A stretch of 64,000 nucleotides of DNA, from assembly GCA_963668115.1 (NCBI GenBank), contig OY764147.1, positions 558,001 to 622,000 of the forward strand, written 5' to 3'. This DNA comes from Plut-88900 sp963668115. Lineage in GTDB: Bacteria; Chloroflexota; Dehalococcoidia; Plut-88900. A program made the translations under genes and the position numbers. The notes beneath the pieces are model-generated. The model had not been told where the DNA came from. It did not search any database and saw only the letters and a program-made list of their open reading frames with translations. Of the stretch, positions 41,206-49,203 are shown piece by piece (the first letter of the stretch is position 1; each line of letters starts with the position of its first letter).

Positions 41206-41234
41206 GAATCGAGAATACAACTTGGAGGTTGATG

Positions 41235-41849
41235 ATGGACGACTTAAGTAGAGAGCAGCTCTTTCAGTTTCTGGATTATGTTGCAGACAAGGGCTTGATG
41301 AAGAAGACTACGGCGGCCTCCCTTAGGAGTGCATGCACTGCTGTATTGGAAGTTTTGGAAGAAGATGAGGGCAAAGACTTATCAAAACTCGACATTGACT
41401 CAGCCCTCCGACGCTATGGCAATCTCAATGGCTATAAGGTTACACCTGCGACTCTTCAAACGTATGGCCAACGTGTCAGGTATGCCATTAGTGAGTTCAG
41501 AGAGTTCGTGGCGGACAGGGCAAGTTGGAAGCCATCCGGGGGACAAAGGACTAGAACTTCACCCAAAGCATCTAGCAAGAAAAACGATTCTCGGAAAACG
41601 CGGAAAAGAGAGGAAGTTGACCCTTCAGAAGAGCTTCAAGAAAGCATCGACGCCGCAAACATTACGCATCGATTTCCCCTCCGAAGGGACGCGGTAGTTA
41701 CCATCAAAGGAATTCCGTTTGATGTTAAGAAATCTGAAATGGCACGGCTAAACGGATTCTTGGCTAATCTTGTGTCTGTCCCTGAAGAGCCAGAGCCACA
41801 GCAACTTATGCTCGGGTCTCCACCGAATGGCCAACAGGAAGGCGCTTAA
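41235..41849 (+). CDS. Hypothetical protein with possible integrase core-binding-like N-terminus
   Basis: 204 residues. The N-terminal 95 residues (LSREQLFQFLDYVADKGLMK, TTAASLRSACTAVLEVLEED, LQTYGQRVRYAISEFREFV) are helical and look like the SAM-like core-binding domain of tyrosine recombinases, but no catalytic domain follows. A basic, Ser-rich linker (about 100-135) leads to a short domain (HRFPLRRDAVVTIKGIPFDV). GGAGG is six bases before ATG 41235. The lower GC and a dedicated strong promoter mark it as accessory. It probably binds DNA or RNA; function unknown. Confidence 0.7.
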   Translation: MDDLSREQLFQFLDYVADKGLMKKTTAASLRSACTAVLEVLEEDEGKDLSKLDIDSALRRYGNLNGYKVTPATLQTYGQRVRYAISEFREFVADRASWKPSGGQRTRTSPKASSKKNDSRKTRKREEVDPSEELQESIDAANITHRFPLRRDAVVTIKGIPFDVKKSEMARLNGFLANLVSVPEEPEPQQLMLGSPPNGQQEGA

Positions 41850-41939
41850 TCTCTACTGCTATATCCCTTGCAGACATGAGAACTCCGGGTTTAGTCGCGT
41901 GGATAAATATCCGAATAAGAATGATTAGCAAAATGAAAG

Positions 41940-42011
41940 GCCCCCGCCTGAAGGAAAGGTCCCGGTATTGCGAAGTCGGGGGAACGGGTTCGAACCCCGT
42001 CGGGGGCTCCA
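41940..42011 (+). other. tRNA-like remnant with encoded CCA
   Basis: The 3' half is a good tRNA: T-arm ACGGG-TTCGAAC-CCCGT (41984-42000), acceptor strand CGGGGGC (42001-42007), base T and CCA. GCCCCCG at 41940-41946 pairs perfectly with the acceptor strand. Between them there is only space for 68 nt in total, a three-pair D-like arm, and no normal anticodon arm (a ten-base loop on a CCCGG/TCGGG stem). It is therefore a degenerate tRNA, an integration-site copy of a tRNA end, or an unusual tRNA-like structure. Confidence 0.45.
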
Positions 42012-42074
42012 TATTTCAGGCGAGGGCTACTTAATATTGTACCTAATCCGTCAAGTCTCGGGTTCGATCATGCC

Positions 42075-42923
42075 CTAAAACGCATCCCCACCCCGCACAT
42101 ATGCCCCCAGGTTCTGGCCCGTGTTTCGGTTCACCAAGTTCCGGCCGTACATCGGGTGCTTCATCCCCCGGACCTCATGCTCGATTTCGAATAGGATGTC
42201 TCCCGACTCTGGGTCCACTATCTTCTGGAAGCGGAACTGGTGATTGCGAATCTCCTCGGTTATCAGGCCTCGTTTCTCCAGCGCGTTGAACGGCCCCGAG
42301 AACCCCGCCACGTATATGGCGATGTGGTGGCCGTCGTACTCCGCAATATCCCCGTTTGACTCTGTAAACCGCAGCTCCTGGTCCGTCCCCACACTCACCT
42401 TCGCCATCCTCTCAGACACCGACGCCGGCGCCCCCATGATCTCTCGGTAAAACTTGGCTATTCCCTCCGCCGTGCCTGACGGAACGTCGAACTCCACGTA
42501 CGGAATCCCCAGCGACATCTCGCCGAACTTGTCCGAGCTGCCGTCGTAGCAGTGGAACGTGTTTCCCCAAGGGCCCGTGACAACGACGCAGCAGTGCTTG
42601 TCCTCCCAGGCAAACTCCGTCCCCCCCAACCGCCCCTCAACCCCCGATAGCTGCTCCCTCAACTGGTCCAGGCTGGGTACCACTAGCCCGACGTGGCCGC
42701 GTAATTGTTGGGCATCGTTCGTGGGTAGGTGGAACTGCTGGTTGCCCAGGTTCACCCACATGTTATCCAGGCCCACCATCAGGTACGGGTCCCGGGTCCC
42801 ACCCAGCGCCCCAATGTAGAAGGCCGTGGCCGTCGACTGGTCTGGGACGGTCAGGTTCACGTGTTCCAGCCCGACTATGTTCCCTACATCCTCCAGTTCC
42901 GGTGTGTAAGCTTGCTCGCTCAT
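42075..42923 (-). CDS. Two-domain VOC (glyoxalase-fold) protein
   Basis: 282 residues with two VOC domains: one from GLEHVNLTVPDQSTATAFYI to NTFHCYD, a second from LGIPYVEFDVPSGTAEGIAKFY to LFEIEHEVRG. Metal positions are His in LEHVNL, His in LRGHVGLVV and Glu in FEIEHE, though domain one seems incomplete. Last gene of the acyl-CoA operon. Could be a dioxygenase, epimerase or fosfomycin-like transferase; I cannot tell. Confidence 0.75.
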   Translation of the reverse strand: MSEQAYTPELEDVGNIVGLEHVNLTVPDQSTATAFYIGALGGTRDPYLMVGLDNMWVNLGNQQFHLPTNDAQQLRGHVGLVVPSLDQLREQLSGVEGRLGGTEFAWEDKHCCVVVTGPWGNTFHCYDGSSDKFGEMSLGIPYVEFDVPSGTAEGIAKFYREIMGAPASVSERMAKVSVGTDQELRFTESNGDIAEYDGHHIAIYVAGFSGPFNALEKRGLITEEIRNHQFRFQKIVDPESGDILFEIEHEVRGMKHPMYGRNLVNRNTGQNLGAYVRGGDAF

Positions 42924-42981
42924 ATCGTCCCCCTACCCGGTGTTCTTGGCTACTATCCGTGCTGTGTCTAACCAGCTTGGT

Positions 42982-44163
42982 CTAACGCTTCACCCCGCCC
43001 GGGTTCAGGATCTCCCTTGCGATCAACATCTTGTTCACTTCCTGCGCCCCCTCCCCTATGCGCCGCACCCGGGCTTCCCGGTACCATCGTTCCAGCGGCA
43101 TTTCCTGGGTGACGCCGTAGCCGCCGTGCACCTGCAGCGACCTGTCCACGACCCGGGCCAGCACGTCCGCCGAGTGCAGCTTGGCAATCGACGCCTCCTG
43201 CCTGAAGTCTTCGCCCGCGTCGAATTTCCAGGCGGCTTCCCAGATTAGCCACCGGCAGGTGCGGATTTCCACCTCGGAGTCGACCAGCATCCACTGTATC
43301 GCCTGTCGGGTGGAAAGGGGCGCCCCGAATGTCTCTCGGGTTTTCGAATATTCCACCGCCATCCTGTGCGCCGCCACCGAGACCCCCAAATTTGCCGCCG
43401 AATAGGGTATCCGGCTCCGTGCCAGCAGCTTGTTGGCCAACAGGTCCCACCCCCCATCCACCTCCCCTAGGACGTTGCGAGAAGGCACGCGCAGGTCCTG
43501 GAAGAATAGCTGGGCGGGTGTGTAGGCTCGGATCACGGGTATGGGCGTAAGGTCGAAGCCCGGCCACGAGTTCTCCACCACGAACGCCGTCACCCCCCTG
43601 CGCGTCTCCGGGTTGGTACGGGCAAACACCACCCCCCAGTCACCCCACAGCGCCCCCGATATGAACACCTTGCTGCCGTTTATGATCCAGTCGTCGCCGT
43701 CCCGGACGGCCCGGGTCTGTATGGCGCGGGCGGGGTCGGAGCCGCCGCTGGGCTCCGTGATAGCGAACCATGCCTTGCGCTGGCCCTGGACGGTCGGGAT
43801 TCCGTATGTGTCCCGCAGGTAGTCATTGCCCGCGAAGATTATCTCGGGCGGCGGTTCTCCCATGGTGCCGTAGACCGGGCAGTAGAGCCCCGCGGCGTGC
43901 TGCACCATCTCCTCATCCAAAACAACCTGCGAGAAGATCGATAGCCCCCCGCCCCCAAACTCCGGCGGCACCCCCGTGCACCACATCCCCATGTCTTTGG
44001 CCACGGGGACCAACCGCTTGTACTCTTCCTGGGGCAGGTGGATTGAGTCGTGGGGGATCTGCTGTTCCAGGGGCACGATTTCGTTGCGGACGTAGTCCCT
44101 GACTGCGCCCGCGGCCATCCTGAGCTGTTCGGGAAGCTGGTAGCGTTCTGTGGAGTCGGGCAT
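42982..44163 (-). CDS. Acyl-CoA dehydrogenase
   Basis: 393 residues. The fold is seen through FAVRD-type helices at the N-terminus (VRDYVRNEIVPLEQQIPHDS), FAD contact AITEPSGGSDPA, VFISGALWGDW, and the C-terminal signature LQVHGGYGVTQEMPLERWYR with ARVRRIGEGAQEVNK. I chose ATG 44163 with GGGAG seven bases upstream; the longer frame overlaps the enoyl-CoA hydratase gene. Catalyses alpha,beta-desaturation of an acyl-CoA. The next gene upstream is an ECH, giving two consecutive beta-oxidation steps. Confidence 0.9.
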   Translation of the reverse strand: MPDSTERYQLPEQLRMAAGAVRDYVRNEIVPLEQQIPHDSIHLPQEEYKRLVPVAKDMGMWCTGVPPEFGGGGLSIFSQVVLDEEMVQHAAGLYCPVYGTMGEPPPEIIFAGNDYLRDTYGIPTVQGQRKAWFAITEPSGGSDPARAIQTRAVRDGDDWIINGSKVFISGALWGDWGVVFARTNPETRRGVTAFVVENSWPGFDLTPIPVIRAYTPAQLFFQDLRVPSRNVLGEVDGGWDLLANKLLARSRIPYSAANLGVSVAAHRMAVEYSKTRETFGAPLSTRQAIQWMLVDSEVEIRTCRWLIWEAAWKFDAGEDFRQEASIAKLHSADVLARVVDRSLQVHGGYGVTQEMPLERWYREARVRRIGEGAQEVNKMLIAREILNPGGVKR

Positions 44164-44182
44164 TTCGATACTCCCGGTCGAA

Positions 44183-44956
44183 TTAGCGGCCCTTGAAATC
44201 TGCGGGTCGTTTTTCGGCAAAGGCCCGAGGCCCTTCCTTCGCATCCTCCGTGGTCATCAGCACCTGCTGGATCGCCTCTTCCAGCCGGAGTCCGTGGTCC
44301 AGGGGCAAGTATTGCGAGCGCACGGCCAGCTCCTTGATCGCCCTTACCGCGAGCGGCCCGTTCTTGCATACCACGTCGGCCATCCGCTCCGCTTCCTCCA
44401 TGAGGTTGGCAATGGGCACGACCTTGTTCACAAGACCGTACTGGTGCGCCTCCTGGGCGCTAAGCCACTCCCCGGACAGCAGAAGCCACATCGCCACGGG
44501 ATACGGAAGCTGACGCAGCGTCCTCTGGGTACCGCCATTTCCTGGCAAAATCCCCCGCTTCACCTCCGACAGTCCGAACTTCGCATGCTCCGCGGCCACC
44601 CGGAGGTCCGTGGCAAGCAGCAGGGTCATACCCCCGGCCAGGCAATATCCGTTCACCGCCGCGATAACTGGCTTCCACACCTCTAGCCCCCGATTCAGGA
44701 TCTGCTCATCCTGCGTCTGCCAGAACTCCCACTTCTCCGGCACCCGGGGGATTGTCTTCTTCAAGTCCGCGCCCGCTGTGAAAGCCCGCTCCCCGGCGCC
44801 CGTGATGACAGCGCACCAGACGTCGGGGTCGTCCCGGACGTCTATCCACGCCTCGGATAGTGCCCGGTACATCTCCGGGTCCATGGCGTTCATTGCTTCG
44901 GGCCGGTTGAGCGTGATGTAAGCGATTTTGCCTTTCTTCTCGTAGTCCAGGGCCAT
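44183..44956 (-). CDS. Enoyl-CoA hydratase/isomerase (crotonase family)
   Basis: 257 residues. KIAYITLNRPEAMNAMDPEM opens the crotonase fold, GERAFTAGADLKK provides the first oxyanion loop, and AVNGYCLAGGMTLLLATDLR the second; the EVKRGILPGNGGTQRTLRQL segment holds the catalytic region. Length is normal. AGGAG lies before the ATG. Hydrates or isomerises an unsaturated acyl-CoA. Confidence 0.9.
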   Translation of the reverse strand: MALDYEKKGKIAYITLNRPEAMNAMDPEMYRALSEAWIDVRDDPDVWCAVITGAGERAFTAGADLKKTIPRVPEKWEFWQTQDEQILNRGLEVWKPVIAAVNGYCLAGGMTLLLATDLRVAAEHAKFGLSEVKRGILPGNGGTQRTLRQLPYPVAMWLLLSGEWLSAQEAHQYGLVNKVVPIANLMEEAERMADVVCKNGPLAVRAIKELAVRSQYLPLDHGLRLEEAIQQVLMTTEDAKEGPRAFAEKRPADFKGR

Positions 44957-44983
44957 GTCGAGGCTCCTTGCGTGGTGTCGGGG

Positions 44984-45394
44984 CTAAGGGGTGGGGCGGA
45001 ACTTGGGCAGGGTGATCTCTTCCGTAACGTCGTCCCAGGTGACCTCTACGGCTAGGCCTGGTCGAATATCGTCATTTTCAATTCCCACGATGTTCGACAG
45101 CAGCCGTGGCCCTTCCTCCAACTCTACAATCGCCACGTTGTAAGGCAAATCATCTTCGAAGGCCCTGCTGTAACGCTGGTGCACCACAATCCACGAGTAC
45201 ACGCTCCCCCGCCCCGACGCCTCCACCCACTCATGCTCCCCCGACAGGCACTCGGGGCAGGCGGGGCTCGCGTCTCTCTGGTGGCCGCACCTGGAGCAGC
45301 GCTGGAGCAGAAGCTTGTGCTCCCTGCACCCGTCCCAGAAGGGCTGGTTGTCCTCGGTGATTTCCGGCAGGGGTTTGGAGTAGTCGGTGGTCAT
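44984..45394 (-). CDS. Zn-ribbon OB-fold protein (DUF35), thiolase partner
   Basis: 136 residues. A rubredoxin-like zinc ribbon with CSRCGHQ and CPECLSG (CxxC and CxxC) is followed by an OB fold (GRGSVYSWIVVHQRYSRAF, VAIVELEEGPRLLSNIVG). DUF35 proteins bind thiolase-like partners, as in the Ltp2 aldolase complex of steroid breakdown. It stands three bases after the thiolase-like gene, GGAGG before the ATG. It is expected to form a complex with that product. Confidence 0.88.
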   Translation of the reverse strand: MTTDYSKPLPEITEDNQPFWDGCREHKLLLQRCSRCGHQRDASPACPECLSGEHEWVEASGRGSVYSWIVVHQRYSRAFEDDLPYNVAIVELEEGPRLLSNIVGIENDDIRPGLAVEVTWDDVTEEITLPKFRPTP

Positions 45395-45397
45395 GAA

Positions 45398-46528
45398 CTA
45401 CCTCCGCAGGATCGCCGTGGCGTGGGTGTGCATGATCCCGCCCTGGCCGCTGACCAGTGCCGTTTCAGCGCCCTGTACCTGCCTGTCGCCGCATTCGCCG
45501 CGCAGCTGTCGCACCCCCTCCACCAGGAGCTGCATCCCGGCCATTCCGCTTTCGGAAAGGAGCCCTCCGCCCGTGTTCATGGGCAGCGACCCGTCGGGGC
45601 CCGTGCGCCCGTCCGCCACGAACGCCCCGCCCTCGCCCTTGGCGCAGAACCCGTAGTCTTCCAGGGTGATGATGGGGACGATGGTGAAGCAGTCGTAGAT
45701 CTCGCAGACGTCTATGTCCCCAGGCCCGACGCCCGCCATAGCAAACGCCTTTTCTCCCGAAATCTTGGCCCCGCTGGTGGTCAGGGTGGGCCGGTGTGGC
45801 AGGTCCCACGCTATTTGGTGCTGCCCTACCCCCATGACGTAGACGGGAGGCTTCCTCAGGTGTTTGGCCCGGTCCGCCGAGGTGACGACTACCGCGGCCC
45901 CGCCGTCGGAGACCAGGCAGCAGTCCAGGAGGTGAAGAGGCCAGGTGACATAACGCGATGCTTGGTGGTCTTCCAAAGTGATCGGGTCCCGCTTGTGAGC
46001 ATTGGGGTTTTTCGATGCCCACGCCCGAGTCGAAACCGCCACTTCACCCAGCTGCTCGCTTGTCGTGCCGAACTCGGTCATGTGCCGCTGGGCGATCATC
46101 GAATATCCCGCCGGCGCCCCGATGAACCCGTACGCGGCGTCTGTCCCCACCGGCCTCCCGTAGGTCCCAGGCTTCCCCGAAAGCGGGTTGTCGCCGTAGC
46201 AGCAGACTGCCGTGGTTATCAGACCCGCCTCAATGGCCATCATCGCGTACTGCACCAGACCCAGGTTCGTCGCCCCCGCCTGGTCTATGGTCGCGGCGAT
46301 GACCGGCTGGATCCCGAGTGCTTGCGATACCTTGTGCGCCCACAGGCTCTTGAAACCGGTCGGGGGGTATTTGCAAAGCACCGCGTCAACGTCGTCCTTC
46401 TCCAGCCCCGCGTCCTCAATGGCAAGCCTGGCCGCTTCCACGGTGAACTGGAGGGGCGAGACCCCCGGCACCCGGCCAAACTTCGTCGTCGCCGCCCCGA
46501 CTATGCAGTACTTGTCCTTCAGTGACAT
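45398..46528 (-). CDS. Thiolase-like (lipid-transfer/SCP-x type) protein
   Basis: 376 residues, thiolase fold: YCIVGAATTKFGRVPGVSPL at the start, DAVLCKYPPTG in the nucleophile region, DVCEIYDCFTIVPIITLEDY and NTGGGLLSESGMAGMQLLVE. The usual GHPxGxSG block with its catalytic His is replaced by LLSESGMAG, so ordinary thiolytic cleavage is unlikely. With its DUF35 partner, a retro-aldol type C-C cleavage of a beta-hydroxyacyl-CoA, like Ltp2, is the better guess. GGAGG precedes the ATG. Confidence 0.82.
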   Translation of the reverse strand: MSLKDKYCIVGAATTKFGRVPGVSPLQFTVEAARLAIEDAGLEKDDVDAVLCKYPPTGFKSLWAHKVSQALGIQPVIAATIDQAGATNLGLVQYAMMAIEAGLITTAVCCYGDNPLSGKPGTYGRPVGTDAAYGFIGAPAGYSMIAQRHMTEFGTTSEQLGEVAVSTRAWASKNPNAHKRDPITLEDHQASRYVTWPLHLLDCCLVSDGGAAVVVTSADRAKHLRKPPVYVMGVGQHQIAWDLPHRPTLTTSGAKISGEKAFAMAGVGPGDIDVCEIYDCFTIVPIITLEDYGFCAKGEGGAFVADGRTGPDGSLPMNTGGGLLSESGMAGMQLLVEGVRQLRGECGDRQVQGAETALVSGQGGIMHTHATAILRR

Positions 46529-46600
46529 TCGCTTTGACCTCCATTCCGGAGAGGTATGCGTTGTGATGTGGCCTATTGTGCCATCAGAGGGGCCTGTTGG

Positions 46601-47857
46601 CTATTTCCGGACGACCGGTACCAGAGGCGCGACCCCCTCGCCGTGAAGGGTTTCCACATCCGACGAAGAATGTCCCAACAGTTCGCCGATAGCCCAGTCG
46701 CTGTGCTCCGCAAACAACGGCGCCCGACGCCCCAGCGACGTCATAGGCCCCGATGACTTGAACGACACCCCCGGATGCTTGAATTCTCCGCCCTCTGGGT
46801 GATGAGTGTGGTCGACAAAGCCTCGGGCCCGGTATTGGAGGTCGGCAAGGGCCTCCGGGGCCTTCAGCACTGCCCCGGCCCTTACCCCCGACGCCTGCAA
46901 ACAGTGCATCGCTTCCTGCGGAGTGCGCTGTAACGTCCATTCTTGGATGCGGGCGTCGAGGTTGTCCTGGTTCCGCAGTCGTGATGCCATCGAGGCAAAT
47001 CGGTCATCCGTTTTCCAATTGGGATTACCAGTGGTGTCCGCAAGCTTGGCAAACTCTTCGTCCGATGCCACTGCGATAGCCACCCACGCATCATCCCCCT
47101 TGCACCTGTAAACGTTGTGCGGCGCCATCCCGTGATGCCGGTTCCCGACCCGCCCCGGCCCCCGATCCGTCAGCTGGTACTCCAGGAACTTCTCACCGAT
47201 CACGGCCATCGTTACGTCTCGGAGCACGATTTCCAGCCGTTTCCCCCGCCCTGTGCGCCTGCGCTTCCATATAGCCGACATGATTGCCGTGGCTACGTGG
47301 AACGCCGAGGTCTGGTCGCTGTAGAAGTTGCCCGGCTTGCTTGGAGGCCCGTCCTCGTATCCCGTTACGTGACACATTCCCCCCAGCCCCTCCGTCCCCG
47401 GCCCGAACGAAATGTAGTCGCTCCACGGCCCCGGTCTCCCGAGAGCCGGCATCGCAACCATTATCAGGTCGGGGCGCAGGGTGCGCAGGTGCTCATAGGT
47501 GAGCCCCAGATTCGGCATAACCCGCGGGCTATAATTCTCTATAACTACGTCGCTGACCGACACCAATTCTTCGAAGATGCCCTTGCCCCGTGGATCGGCC
47601 AGGTCCAGCGCCAGGCTCTTCTTGGCCCGGTTTACCTCGTTAAATCCGGCGTTCTTGTTGTAGGGCCTCTCCACGCTCTTGTCAGACGTGAAGATTGCCA
47701 TGTTCCCCACGCTTCGCCCCCACGGTAATTCGATCTTGATAACCTCCGCCCCGAGATGTGACAGCATCCGTGTCGCCACCGGCCCCGCAATCACGTTGGT
47801 CAGGTCCAGCACCCGGACCCCGGTGAGCGGAAGTGGCTTCTTGGAACTCGAAGTCAC
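46601..47857 (-). CDS. CaiB/BaiF family (class III) CoA-transferase A
   Basis: 418 residues. LTGVRVLDLTNVIAGPVATRML and LGAEVIKIELPWGRSVG form the N-terminal Rossmann part; NRAKKSLALDLADPRGKGIF contains the family's typical KKS segment and VSDVVIENYSPRVMPNLGL the mobile loop. The active-site Asp is probably in the YSDQTSAFHVATAIMSA region. GTG start overlaps the stop of the second CoA-transferase by four bases. Transfers CoA between carboxylic acids, activating the pathway substrate. Two adjacent family members may form a heterodimer. Confidence 0.88.
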   Translation of the reverse strand: MTSSSKKPLPLTGVRVLDLTNVIAGPVATRMLSHLGAEVIKIELPWGRSVGNMAIFTSDKSVERPYNKNAGFNEVNRAKKSLALDLADPRGKGIFEELVSVSDVVIENYSPRVMPNLGLTYEHLRTLRPDLIMVAMPALGRPGPWSDYISFGPGTEGLGGMCHVTGYEDGPPSKPGNFYSDQTSAFHVATAIMSAIWKRRRTGRGKRLEIVLRDVTMAVIGEKFLEYQLTDRGPGRVGNRHHGMAPHNVYRCKGDDAWVAIAVASDEEFAKLADTTGNPNWKTDDRFASMASRLRNQDNLDARIQEWTLQRTPQEAMHCLQASGVRAGAVLKAPEALADLQYRARGFVDHTHHPEGGEFKHPGVSFKSSGPMTSLGRRAPLFAEHSDWAIGELLGHSSSDVETLHGEGVAPLVPVVRK

Positions 47858-49146
47858 GGCTGGATGACCCCCTCGGCCCTTAGGTGTTCGACCTCTTCGT
47901 CGGACATGCCCAGCGAATCGCGTAGCACCTCATTAGTGTGTTCGCCGAGCAGCGGCGCCCGACTCGGCAATCCCCCTTCCTCCCATGGGGCGAGAGGAGT
48001 GCCCGGATACTTCAGTGTTCCGGCCACCGGATGTTCCGCTTCCCTGAAGAAAGCTCGGGCCTCGTTCTGGGGGTCGGACATCACCTCCGGGATGGACTGT
48101 ACCTTTGTAAAGGGTATGCGCAACTCCTGGGAGCGCTGGAATACCTCCTCCCGTGTCAGGTCCTTCATCCAGTCAATGACCCTTTCGTCTATCTCGTCAG
48201 CATGGCCCGCCATGGCCGTCATAACTTCATTCTCTGCCAGCCGTCCATTGCCCGTGAGCGTCGCCAGCCCGTCCGGGAATGATGGGGAATAGTGCACGTG
48301 CACCCAACCGTCCTTGCACGGGAGAAGGGTTGAGGGGTACGGCGCCCGACTGCTGGTGTGGATGAGCCGGGTCCCCTTGCGCCTCGGCAGCACCCCCTCT
48401 CGCTCCAGCAATGAGTAGTACGACACCCCTTCAAATGTGGACGCTATCGCCTCCACCGTCGACACGTCGATGTACTGCCCCTCACCCGTCAGGTCCCGGT
48501 AGTTCAGCGCCGCCACCACAGCCATTGCCGCCGATATGCCCCCGTGATACTCCGACTGGTATCCCCCGGCCTTCAGCGGCTCGCGGTCGGGGTCGCCCGT
48601 GATGTACATGTACCCGCTGAAGGCATACGCCACGATCTCCGACCCCTCGTACCGGCTGTAAGGCCCCTCCTGTCCGAAATACGAGATGGAGGCCATAATC
48701 AACGTCGGGTTGACCTCCGAGAGGCTTTCATAGTCCAAACCCACCCCCGACAAGTAACCCGGCTTGAACGACTCTACCAACACGTCTGACTCGGCGGCCA
48801 GCCGTTTGACGATATGTCCGGCCTCAGGATGGCTGATGTCCAGGGTCACACTCTTCTTCCCCTGATTCAGGTAGAGAAACGGCGCGGAGGTCTCGATATT
48901 CGGCTCGTCGTTCAGGAAAGGCCCGATGGAGCGGGTGTCGTCTCCCGTGCCCCGGGGCTCGACCTTGACAACCTCTGCCCCCAGTTCCCGCAGCATCTTC
49001 GTGCAGTAGCCCCCGGAGAGCCCCAGACTCAGGTCCAGGACTTTGACGCCGTCGAGAGGTCTTTCGATAGGGTCGGAGGCACTCATGGGCTGCGTGGGAG
49101 GATAGGCGATAGGCAAGGCTTCTGCAACCGACATACGATTGAACAT
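47854..49146 (-). CDS. CaiB/BaiF family (class III) CoA-transferase B
   Basis: About 430 residues. LDGVKVLDLSLGLSGGYCTK, LGAEVVKVEPRGTGDDTRSI, NQGKKSVTLDISHPEAGHIV and ESDVLVESFKPGYLSGVG repeat the family blocks. The active-site Asp may be in the YHGGISAAMAVVAALNY region. I start at ATG 49146; a longer upstream frame lies in the divergent amidase region. A TAATAC box lies 11 bases before the ATG. First gene of the seven-gene minus-strand operon. Confidence 0.86.
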   Translation of the reverse strand: MFNRMSVAEALPIAYPPTQPMSASDPIERPLDGVKVLDLSLGLSGGYCTKMLRELGAEVVKVEPRGTGDDTRSIGPFLNDEPNIETSAPFLYLNQGKKSVTLDISHPEAGHIVKRLAAESDVLVESFKPGYLSGVGLDYESLSEVNPTLIMASISYFGQEGPYSRYEGSEIVAYAFSGYMYITGDPDREPLKAGGYQSEYHGGISAAMAVVAALNYRDLTGEGQYIDVSTVEAIASTFEGVSYYSLLEREGVLPRRKGTRLIHTSSRAPYPSTLLPCKDGWVHVHYSPSFPDGLATLTGNGRLAENEVMTAMAGHADEIDERVIDWMKDLTREEVFQRSQELRIPFTKVQSIPEVMSDPQNEARAFFREAEHPVAGTLKYPGTPLAPWEEGGLPSRAPLLGEHTNEVLRDSLGMSDEEVEHLRAEGVIQP

Positions 49147-49203
49147 TACGCCCGAGAGTATTACCCTTGCCCCGCGCCTTAATCTTCGGACGGAGGGCTT
49201 GGT

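Larger units (their letters stand above)
40835..41234. other. 400-base regulatory gap, lower GC
   Basis: It holds a REP-like palindrome at its left end, then AT-richer sequence with short repeats (CTGTGCC at 41094, 41108 and 41151; TGCACATAC at 41126 and 41168) in front of a strong promoter. No gene is seen. Confidence 0.6.

Noticed and set aside
41850..42011. Selenocysteine tRNA (selC), which would fit the selenoprotein
   Set aside because: There is no UCA anticodon, no long extra arm and the molecule is too short.
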